Below are positions 1 to 5,057 of a stretch of 5,057 nucleotides of DNA, in pieces. The stretch lies in the NCBI GenBank assembly GCA_001751015.1, contig MAXM01000005.1, positions 1 to 5,057 on the forward strand. The letters are read 5' to 3'. The DNA comes from Desulfobacterales bacterium C00003106. Lineage in GTDB: Bacteria > Desulfobacterota > Desulfobacteria > Desulfobacterales > C00003106. Position numbers and translations under genes: made by a program. The first letter of the stretch is position 1; each line of letters begins with the position of its first letter. The notes below the pieces were generated by a model, which worked only from the letters and a program-made list of their open reading frames with translations, had not been told where the DNA came from and made no database searches.

Positions 1-21
1 ACCCAAATCTCACCCAAATCT
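1..21. repeat. Short direct repeat at window edge (ACCCAAATCT x2)
   Basis: The 10-base unit ACCCAAATCT occurs at 1-10 and again at 12-21, separated by one C, giving an 11-base period. A weaker echo (GCGAAATCTG) follows at about 27-36. The repeat starts at the first base of the window, so it may be the end of a longer array or of an upstream element. Nothing in the window shows a function, and two copies alone could be coincidence. Confidence 0.4.
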
Positions 22-264
22 GAGCGCGAAATCTGCTAAGTTATTCTTGCGCAAGCCCTTACCGCTATCTCACAGAACATTCTCCGCAACTTCCAGCCCT
101 CCTTAAAAGAAAGAAGAGGTATCGCACTCCTGGTTGGTTTTCGTTAATATTGGTACGTTTTGGGCTGTGCGGCAAAACAGTTTGACAGATAACAACCAGT
201 GTGGTTGGTTAGGAACGGGAATAGCAAGCTATTGTATTGACTGTTGCCGGCAGACGTCCCTGAT

Positions 265-300
265 TCCGAGCCGCCATTGCGAGGAACAAGGCAATCCTCT
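265..300 (+). repeat. Degenerate 'CATTGCGAGG' interspersed repeat
   Basis: The core CCATTGCGAGGAACAAGGCA lies at 274-293 and is followed by ATCCTC. It resembles a very common bacterial interspersed palindromic repeat of the form CATTGCGAGG...GCAATC, known for producing spurious peptides beginning RHCEE. One frame here reads SRHCEEQGNPL, which matches that artefact. Two interleaved inverted pairs are visible: ATTGC 276-280 with GCAAT 291-295, and GAGGA 281-285 with TCCTC 295-299. The repeat ends about 20 nt before the ccsA-like start codon, so it would lie in the 5' leader of the mRNA. The family assignment is from memory and the copy is degenerate. Confidence 0.55.
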
Positions 301-318
301 ATTTACAAGAGACTGCTC

Positions 319-1086
319 ATGAAAAACCCGTTCCTGATCGGCTACTCAACTATTTGTTTTCTCTATATATTAACGCTGACCACCTACCTTTTGAGGTGGA
401 GGCATACGTGGCGGCGCCTGTCTGCAATAGCCCTGACGGTCAATGTCCTGGTCCTGCTGCTTATCACAATCCCATCGGGTCATTTTCCATTCTTTAATGT
501 CTTTGAAGGCCTCTTGTTTGTCACCCTCATCCTCGGGGGGCTTGCGCTTCTGTGCGGGCAGACCGAAAAAGAGGCGCTGGATGTGCGGAGCCTGGTATGG
601 ATTGAAATCCTTCTCCTTTTGGGAATTGTCTTTTTCTTTCCCAAAGAGCCATCCCCCTGTCGTCCCAATCACACATATCTGTGGGTTGTCCTGTTTCACG
701 GGTTCCGGGAAACCGCCCTGGCAACCATGCTCTATTCAGCAGCCCATTTTCTCCTGTACAGACTAACCCCAAACCGGGGATCACACCGGAACCTGCCAGG
801 CAAAACCCTGAGGAACCATATTCTTCAGGGGAGAAATTTCCTGCTTTTGAGCGCGGTGTTTTTCCTCTGCGCGGAGTATTTTGGCATGATCTGGTGCCAG
901 AAGGGATGGGGGGATTTCTGGCACTGGAGCGAGCCCTTTTTCACGTCAACCTTGATCATCCTCTGGCTCATGGTCGTCTTTCACATACCCGGCAAGAGTC
1001 GCCGATCAGATGACATCAGGTCTATCGTGGGCGCGACCACCGGTCTGTTAATGCTGATTGTCAGGATAGCGAGGGGCTTGTCATGA
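319..1086 (+). CDS. ccsA: CcsA/ResC-like cytochrome c biogenesis membrane protein (divergent)
   Basis: 255-aa polytopic inner-membrane protein of the CcsA/CcmC haem-handling family. With ResB, members deliver haem to apocytochrome c on the periplasmic side (System II). About eight membrane segments are visible: roughly residues 5-24, 33-51, 60-80, 90-107, 120-147, 174-194, 205-222 and 235-250. The family signature GHFPFFNVFEGLLF (54-67) resembles the CcsA N-x-Y-E-S-L segment. H127 fits the first periplasmic haem histidine. W197-G-x-x-W201-x-W203 is the WWD tryptophan block, and H222 fits the transmembrane histidine, lying 26 positions along from W197 as in the family. Oddities: the canonical WDPKET is replaced by WSEPFF, and the protein ends before the C-terminal segment (GLHSY type) that carries the second periplasmic histidine. 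The start at 319 is chosen because AAGAG (307-311) precedes it by 7 nt and a hydrophobic N-terminus follows; an upstream in-frame ATG at 244 would translate the interspersed repeat. The gene overlaps the next by ATGA. Confidence 0.82.
   Translation: MKNPFLIGYSTICFLYILTLTTYLLRWRHTWRRLSAIALTVNVLVLLLITIPSGHFPFFNVFEGLLFVTLILGGLALLCGQTEKEALDVRSLVWIEILLLLGIVFFFPKEPSPCRPNHTYLWVVLFHGFRETALATMLYSAAHFLLYRLTPNRGSHRNLPGKTLRNHILQGRNFLLLSAVFFLCAEYFGMIWCQKGWGDFWHWSEPFFTSTLIILWLMVVFHIPGKSRRSDDIRSIVGATTGLLMLIVRIARGLS
1071..1076 (+). promoter_or_regulatory. Ribosome binding site of the resB-like gene
   Basis: GAGGGG lies 6 nt before the ATG at 1083, inside the last codons of the ccsA-like gene. With the 4-nt ATGA overlap this supports translational coupling of the two membrane proteins, as expected for partners of one complex. 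Confidence 0.6.
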
Positions 1087-1907
1087 AAAGGTTTTCCAAA
1101 CTGCTCTCCTCTTTGCAGCTTACTACAATCGTCCTGACAGTCCTGGTATTCTGGTTCACATGGGGAATCCTTCTTGCACAGCAAGACAGATTCGATCCCG
1201 GATTTGAACTGCTGAACAGCGCCCTGGTTCCTGCCTGGTTTTTACAGCTCGGGAGCATCCATCCTCTGCTGAAGCTGTGGCTCGCGGGGCTTTGTCTTGG
1301 AATGGTTGTTCTCGCTGTCAATCTGGTCTTTTGCTCATGGACCAGGCTCCTGAAAATCATACGCATCAAACTGATCATGCCCAAGGTATTCATGCTGATC
1401 ATTCATGTTGTGTTCGGCCTTGTGGTAATAGGTCATTTCGGAAGTTTTGTGCTTGGCTATCGATATGACAGCATAAAACTCCAGCAGGGCCAATCGTTTG
1501 CCTTAAAGGACGGGTACGTCCTGACTGTTACAGACGTTCATTTTATTGATAATCCCGAGGTGCTCGGCAAATCACCAAAGGAACTCGGTCCTGACGAGTA
1601 CCACCATGATGCCAACTTTGCCGAGGTGGCGCTGATCCGGAACGGAAAGCAGGTGGCTCGCGGTCGCATCTATTTCTTGAGGCCACTAACCTGCAAAGGT
1701 ATTCAGGTAACGCTGAAACGGTTCACACCCCCCGTGGGTATGAAAGGTGGAAACCGAACAACCCGAAAACCGGGCGTTAAACTGGTCATCAGCAAGAACC
1801 CTGTCAAGGTTCCTGTTTTTGTTCTGTTCCCGGTGATGATTGCAGGGATGTGCGTCTACACGTTCATGACATGGCGTCCGCGGGGGTTGAACAGGTCTAA
1901 GGGTTAA
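1083..1907 (+). CDS. resB: ResB/Ccs1-like cytochrome c biogenesis protein (short form)
   Basis: 274-aa membrane protein of the ResB/Ccs1 family, the partner of CcsA in System II haem attachment to c-type cytochromes. It has the family architecture: an N-terminus of the type KLLSSLQLTTIVLTVLVF with TM1 at about 12-33, TM2 at about 62-84, TM3 at about 99-125, a periplasmic domain at about 126-242, and TM4 at about 243-264. TM3 contains H108 and H117, either of which could be the transmembrane haem histidine. In the periplasmic domain, FAEVALIRNGKQVARGRIYF and RPLTCKGIQVTLKRF (200-214) resemble the ResB pattern 'S-x-L-x-V...G...I-x-V-N-x-P-L-x-x-x-G-x-x-x-Y-Q', but the N and the YQ are not kept. 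Typical ResB proteins are about 350-600 aa, so the periplasmic domain here is strongly reduced. The C-terminal end reads FMTWRPRG, without the histidine often seen just after the last helix. It is coupled to the preceding ccsA-like gene and ends 20 nt before the receptor gene. Confidence 0.78.
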   Translation: MKRFSKLLSSLQLTTIVLTVLVFWFTWGILLAQQDRFDPGFELLNSALVPAWFLQLGSIHPLLKLWLAGLCLGMVVLAVNLVFCSWTRLLKIIRIKLIMPKVFMLIIHVVFGLVVIGHFGSFVLGYRYDSIKLQQGQSFALKDGYVLTVTDVHFIDNPEVLGKSPKELGPDEYHHDANFAEVALIRNGKQVARGRIYFLRPLTCKGIQVTLKRFTPPVGMKGGNRTTRKPGVKLVISKNPVKVPVFVLFPVMIAGMCVYTFMTWRPRGLNRSKG

Positions 1908-1927
1908 CGGGGAGAAAAAAACGAACC

Positions 1928-3907
1928 ATGAAAAAGGCCTTTCTGTTTTTTATGGTGATAGCTCTGCTCTTGATCGGAGTTGCGGGAGCACAGGAAGAGG
2001 AAACCGGGCCTTCTCCTGAGACAGGCGGGGTTTTCTCGCTTGGCGAAGTCGTTGTGCGGGCTAAAGGGGATAATGTTGCTAAAATAGCCACAGTAGAGAC
2101 TATTGATGAGGAACGGATGGACCTGACCGCATCGGAAAACGTCTCAGATGCCATCGATACTCTGCCCGGCGTTTTCCTCTCGGTCGGAACAAAAAATGAG
2201 AGGAATTTCAGTGTCAGGGGTTTTGATCAGCGATACGTGCCCGTATTCTATGACGGCATACCTATCAATGTGCCCAACGACGGGTACATTGACACCGGGA
2301 AACTCCCCACAGCCAACATCGCACAGATAACACTGACCAAAGGCAACCCCTCCGTTCTGTACGGACCCAATGCCATGGGAGGGGTTATAAACATCCTCTC
2401 CAAGAAGCCGGAAAGACAATTGGAAGGTGAATTCGCTGTGGGCTTTCGTGAAGTAAAGACAATGAACTATGAAGCGTACATTGGTTCGAGCCTGGACAAG
2501 TTTTACTTTACAGCCAATGGGTCATTTCTTGATTCCGACGGATTCAGGTTGTCAGGCGATTTCAAGCCCGGGGAAAATCAGGGTAAAGGAACGCGGGAAA
2601 ATTCAGACATAGATCAGAAGAGCGGGGCCGCCAAGATTGGTTTTGTTCCTGCCGACGGCCATGAGTACGCCCTGGGGATCAACACAGTGAAAAGCGAGTG
2701 GGGACTGCCGCCTGGCGCCTATACGGACAGGCCGCGGTTCTGGAGATTTACTGATTGGGAAAAGACGACCTGGTATCTCATAGGTGATTCCGAGATCACC
2801 GATCACCTCCGGACAAAGATAAGGCTTTACAGAGACACATACGAAAATGTGCTTGACTCGTATGATGACGATACATACACAACCCAGACCAGGAAATACG
2901 CATTTCACAGCACATATAATGATTACAGTAACGGCGGTTCCCTGACCGTCCATACGACCTGGTTGCCGAGAAACACGACCTGTTTTTCCTTTCATTACAA
3001 GGAGGATGTCCACAAAGAACAGGATGACTACAACGACGAATGGGAGCGTTATGAATCAGAGATGTTTTCATTGGGCATAGAAGATGACTTCGGGATTCTT
3101 GACAATCTTTCCTTTGTGGTTGGAACAAGTTACGACATTCAAAGCCCCAAGTACGCAAACGGCGGTGAACTCCGCGACGATGATGACACGTTCAATCCCC
3201 AGGCGGGCCTCTACTGGACCTCCACAGAAGACCTCGGCCTGCACATGTCGGTTGGCAAAAAAACAAGGTTTCCGACCTTGCTGGAACTCTATTCCGGACT
3301 CTTTGGCAGGAATATCCCTAATCCATCTCTCAAAGCGGAAGATGCGGTAAACTACGAAATAGGAGCAGAAAAGCCCTTGGCCGCTAACAGCTCCGTACGT
3401 CTGAATCTTTTTTGTTCCGATGTCAAAAGCCTGATTGTAAAAAAGGAGATGGCTCCAAGAATATATCAGTATCAAAATATCGGAAAGGCGCAGTTTAGGG
3501 GCCTCGAAGCAAGCTTCAAATCAGGCTTTTTCGAAAACAACATGTTTGAACTGCACTATACCTATCTCGACGCAAGAGATCGTTCCCCTGAGAGGACAAG
3601 CGACCATCTGGAGGAAAATTCCGAACACAAGATATATGTGAGCGATCTTTATGAGACAACTGACTGGCTCTCATTTTTTGCAAAGATGCAGTGGAATTCA
3701 AAAAGATGGTATCAAGACTGGGACACCGGCGAGTGGAATACCCTTAACGGCTTTATTACAGTAGACCTGAAAGCCATAGCAACCCTCGCAAAGGGTATTA
3801 CCCTCGAGGCCGGTGTCACGAACCTCTTTGATGAAAACTACTCTCTTTCTCCGGGGTATCCAAGAGAAGGTAGGGCCTTTTTCTCAATGCTCCGCACCAG
3901 CTTTTAA
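1928..3907 (+). CDS. TonB-dependent outer-membrane receptor
   Basis: 659-aa complete TonB-dependent receptor, a 22-strand outer-membrane barrel with an N-terminal plug that imports scarce ligands (siderophores, haem, cobalamin, metals or sugars) using TonB energy. Residues 1-21 form a Sec signal peptide with probable cleavage after GVAGA. A TonB-box-like segment GEVVVRA lies at 39-45. The plug (about 46-160) contains VSDAIDTLPGVFLSVG, FSVRGFDQRYVPVFYDGIPI, KGNPSVLYGPNAMGGVINI and the exit motif KKPE. The barrel fills about 165-659, with the conserved NPSLKAEDAVNYEIGAE at 465-481. The C-terminal strands GVTNLFDENYSLSPGYP and a terminal Phe suit BAM-dependent assembly. Length and motifs resemble the BtuB/CirA/FepA-type group, but the substrate cannot be assigned. 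Several predicted loops are strongly acidic (309-320, 357-378 and 413-424), which could favour a cationic or metal-containing ligand (inference). A purine-rich GGGGAG lies at 1909-1914, rather far (13 nt) from the ATG. No TonB/ExbBD genes are in the window. Confidence 0.95.
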   Translation: MKKAFLFFMVIALLLIGVAGAQEEETGPSPETGGVFSLGEVVVRAKGDNVAKIATVETIDEERMDLTASENVSDAIDTLPGVFLSVGTKNERNFSVRGFDQRYVPVFYDGIPINVPNDGYIDTGKLPTANIAQITLTKGNPSVLYGPNAMGGVINILSKKPERQLEGEFAVGFREVKTMNYEAYIGSSLDKFYFTANGSFLDSDGFRLSGDFKPGENQGKGTRENSDIDQKSGAAKIGFVPADGHEYALGINTVKSEWGLPPGAYTDRPRFWRFTDWEKTTWYLIGDSEITDHLRTKIRLYRDTYENVLDSYDDDTYTTQTRKYAFHSTYNDYSNGGSLTVHTTWLPRNTTCFSFHYKEDVHKEQDDYNDEWERYESEMFSLGIEDDFGILDNLSFVVGTSYDIQSPKYANGGELRDDDDTFNPQAGLYWTSTEDLGLHMSVGKKTRFPTLLELYSGLFGRNIPNPSLKAEDAVNYEIGAEKPLAANSSVRLNLFCSDVKSLIVKKEMAPRIYQYQNIGKAQFRGLEASFKSGFFENNMFELHYTYLDARDRSPERTSDHLEENSEHKIYVSDLYETTDWLSFFAKMQWNSKRWYQDWDTGEWNTLNGFITVDLKAIATLAKGITLEAGVTNLFDENYSLSPGYPREGRAFFSMLRTSF

Positions 3908-3926
3908 CAAACTTTCGTTCTCTACA

Positions 3927-3934
3927 GAGAGGAG
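3927..3934 (+). promoter_or_regulatory. Ribosome binding site of the molybdopterin-fold gene
   Basis: GAGAGGAG is a strong Shine-Dalgarno sequence. It lies 4 nt before the ATG at 3939 and 7 nt before the second ATG at 3942. It decides against the longer in-frame start at 3813, which lies inside the receptor gene, and slightly favours 3942 on spacing. TCTC at 3919-3922 could pair weakly with GAGA at 3927-3930. Confidence 0.7.
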
Positions 3935-3938
3935 TTCC

Positions 3939-4952
3939 ATGATGAAACAAAAAGCAGGATGGTTCATTTTACTAAGCATATTACTATGTTCCAGTATGGC
4001 TGTGGCCGACTCGTCCTCGACTCTGAGCATAACCGGCGTTGTCAAACAGCCTTTGAATCTGACCATAGATGACCTGAACAACTATCAATCCATCGAGGTC
4101 CAGCTAAATGAAGTTCTGCAAGACGGTGATTTTCGGGGCGTATTTAGTTGTCGAGGCGTACCTCTAAAGACCCTGCTCGAAATCGCCTGCATTCAAAAAG
4201 GGAAGACTGATTTTTCAAAACCGGTGGACCTGGTGATACTGGTGCGTAACAAACAGGGTGAGCAGATCGCCCTGTCATGGGGTGAGGTGTTTTACAGAAA
4301 TCCGGGTCGCATCATTGTGGCTGTTTCGGCTGTTCCGATCATGCCGCACAAGGATTGCACGACCTGCCACACTCCTGATGTCTACAAATCCCGACTGGAT
4401 CAGCTTCAACGGAAAATTATATTTCCAAAACTCGTAATAACTACTGATAGCTATTCAGACCGTTCGCTCGAGGAAATCACGAGCATCGAGGTCCTGGATT
4501 TGCGACCGGAAATACCGGCAAAAAGACCCGACAGGCTTTTTTCTCCCGAATTCACCATTACAGGTCTGGTGGGACAAACGGTAATCATCAAGGATTTGTC
4601 ATCTTATCCCAGAAAAGAGACGAAGGTCAAGCACCTTGGAGAGGGCAAAGGATATCACGGAATTGACAGGTTTGCAGGGGCGCCCTTTAAGACGATTCTC
4701 GACGAGGCAGGCATAACGCCCGATCTAAACAAGGTGTTCCTGGTCTCGGCCCCTGATGGCTACCGCTCTCTTTTTTCTTACGGGGAAATATTTCTTGATC
4801 CCGCAGGGGAACGGATGATTATCGCGGACAGGATTAATGATCGCCCCATAGAAAAGGGCGGGAGGTTCTTCCTCGTGCCACCCGATGATCTCATGTCAGA
4901 CCGGGATGTAAAGGCGGTCGAAAACATAGAAGTTATTTCGCTTCAGCATTAA
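3939..4952 (+). CDS. Secreted tandem sulfite-oxidase-type (molybdopterin-binding-like) domain protein with one haem c site
   Basis: 337-aa periplasmic protein (336 if the adjacent ATG at 3942 is used). Residues 1-23 are a Sec signal peptide ending in AVA before DSS; there is no twin arginine and no good lipobox. Two homologous domains follow. Domain 1 (about 28-188) opens ITGVVKQPLNLTIDDL, with CRGVPLKTLLEIA at 71-83. Domain 2 (about 205-335) opens ITGLVGQTVIIKDL, with AGAPFKTILDEAGI at 246-259 and VSAPDGYRSLFSYGEIF at 269-285. The repeated pattern (G-V/A-P-L/F-K-T-L/I-L, then a GY/GEQ-containing strand, then S-x-GE-x-F) is that of the oxidoreductase molybdopterin-binding (sulfite oxidase/YedY-like) fold. 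Neither domain shows the cysteine expected about ten residues before the GxPL motif as the molybdenum ligand, so cofactor binding is doubtful. Domain 1 has CTTCH at 140-144, a c-type haem attachment site, in the loop where the standard domain has its 'LNGEPL...G.PLRL' segment. As the only CXXCH protein here it is the likely client of the CcsA/ResB pair. It starts 31 nt after the receptor and is probably cotranscribed. Confidence 0.8.
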   Translation: MMKQKAGWFILLSILLCSSMAVADSSSTLSITGVVKQPLNLTIDDLNNYQSIEVQLNEVLQDGDFRGVFSCRGVPLKTLLEIACIQKGKTDFSKPVDLVILVRNKQGEQIALSWGEVFYRNPGRIIVAVSAVPIMPHKDCTTCHTPDVYKSRLDQLQRKIIFPKLVITTDSYSDRSLEEITSIEVLDLRPEIPAKRPDRLFSPEFTITGLVGQTVIIKDLSSYPRKETKVKHLGEGKGYHGIDRFAGAPFKTILDEAGITPDLNKVFLVSAPDGYRSLFSYGEIFLDPAGERMIIADRINDRPIEKGGRFFLVPPDDLMSDRDVKAVENIEVISLQH

Positions 4953-5018
4953 GACTGGGTCTCATAAATGTAAATGGTGTGTAAATGTGTAACCGGTCCT
5001 TACTGTTGCTAAATATCC
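4953..5018. other. Non-coding 3' flank with three TAAATG units
   Basis: After the last stop codon there is no gene and no clear intrinsic terminator. AGAC (4952-4955) and GTCT (4959-4962) form only a 4-base stem without a T tract. TAAATG occurs three times, at 4965-4970, 4971-4976 and 4982-4987. No function is apparent. Confidence 0.4.
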
Positions 5019-5050
5019 TTAGGAACGGGGACGAAACAACTTCCCCAAGT
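5019..5050. repeat. REP-like hairpin element at the 3' edge
   Basis: TTAGGAACGGG at 5019-5029 leads into a small hairpin: GGGGA (5027-5031) pairs with TCCCC (5042-5046) across a 10-base loop, and ACTT-CCCC-AAGT (5039-5050) is a second, overlapping inverted repeat. The 11-mer TTAGGAACGGG also occurs at 209-219 upstream of the operon. The form resembles short extragenic palindromes or ends associated with REP-type (Y1/TnpA_REP) transposases in deltaproteobacteria, but that comparison is from memory. The window ends too soon to see whether a transposase follows. Confidence 0.4.
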
Positions 5051-5057
5051 AGGCGCA

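Larger units (their letters stand above)
1..318. other. Non-coding leader upstream of the four-gene operon
   Basis: I see no convincing gene here. The open frames that cross it have poor composition, and two of them run through the interspersed repeat at about 265-300. The stretch contains the edge repeat, a 10-base palindrome CTTGCGCAAG at 46-55, the 9-mer TGGTTGGTT twice (131-139 and 202-210), and a perfect -35-like TTGACA at 182-187. The bases 17-18 nt downstream of that TTGACA (around 205-211) do not resemble a -10 box, so I do not call a promoter. The operon promoter most likely lies in this leader or further upstream. I found no recognisable riboswitch core, Fur box or intrinsic terminator. 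Confidence 0.6.

Noticed and set aside
182..211. Sigma-70 promoter based on TTGACA at 182-187
   Set aside because: The -35 is perfect, but no -10-like hexamer occurs 16-19 nt downstream (the bases around 205-211 are TTGGTTA).
244..318. N-terminal extension of the ccsA-like gene to the ATG at 244
   Set aside because: The 25 extra residues are polar, come from repeat sequence and would precede a natural membrane N-terminus. The start at 319 has a usable AAGAG at 7 nt spacing.
1..318. Cobalamin or molybdenum-cofactor riboswitch in the leader
   Set aside because: Considered because of the receptor and the molybdopterin-type fold. I found no B12-box-like GCCACTG core and no convincing multi-stem arrangement.
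134..322. 62-aa open frame in the leader (+ strand)
   Set aside because: It has no good ribosome binding site and runs through the interspersed repeat, giving the artefact peptide RHCEEQGNP. It also overlaps the ccsA-like start.
2603..3475. Minus-strand open frames inside the receptor gene
   Set aside because: They are antisense shadows of a well-supported receptor reading frame, with no recognisable domain and no spaced ribosome site.
3919..3930. Hairpin sequestering the ribosome binding site of the last gene
   Set aside because: TCTC/GAGA is only a 4-base stem, too weak to claim as regulation.
3813..3938. Extension of the last gene to the in-frame ATG at 3813
   Set aside because: It would overlap the conserved C-terminus of the receptor by 95 bases and bury the signal peptide. 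A strong GAGAGGAG sits directly before 3939/3942.
3987..3989. Lipoprotein signal at Cys17 of the molybdopterin-fold protein
   Set aside because: The residues before the Cys are I-L-L, with Leu at -1, which does not fit a lipobox. The AVA-D site a few residues later fits ordinary signal peptidase cleavage.

Overview
The window holds one compact block of four genes, all on the + strand, between two non-coding edges that carry repeat-like sequence. Moderate GC, System II (Ccs/Res-type) cytochrome c biogenesis genes, a TonB-dependent receptor and a 'CATTGCGAGG'-type interspersed repeat suggest an anaerobic Gram-negative bacterium, perhaps of the Desulfobacterota/deltaproteobacterial kind. The outer-membrane receptor establishes the Gram-negative envelope; the finer taxonomy is inference.

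Layout: 1-318 is a leader with no convincing gene. It has a short direct repeat at the window edge and a degenerate interspersed repeat just upstream of the first start codon. 319-1086 encodes a CcsA/ResC-like polytopic membrane protein. 1083-1907 encodes a short ResB/Ccs1-like protein that overlaps the first gene by 4 nt (ATGA). 1928-3907 encodes a complete TonB-dependent outer-membrane receptor. 3939-4952 encodes a Sec-exported protein made of two tandem sulfite-oxidase-type (molybdopterin-binding-like) domains, with a single CXXCH haem c site inside the first. 4953-5057 is non-coding and ends in a small hairpin-forming repeat. The gene junctions are -4, +20 and +31 nt with no terminator between them, so this looks like a single transcription unit.

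How the genes may work together (inference): the CcsA/ResB pair would move haem to the periplasmic face and attach it to a c-type cytochrome. The only CXXCH protein in the window is the two-domain protein at the end of the same operon, which makes it the obvious client. The TonB-dependent receptor would bring an unidentified ligand into the same periplasm. The membrane pair is reduced compared with the standard synthetase: the WWD motif is altered, the distal periplasmic histidine of CcsA is absent because the protein ends early, and the ResB periplasmic domain is short. This combination of a dedicated, stripped-down haem-handling pair, a receptor and a haem-bearing molybdopterin-fold protein is the most interesting thing in the window. 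The transported substrate cannot be read from the sequence.
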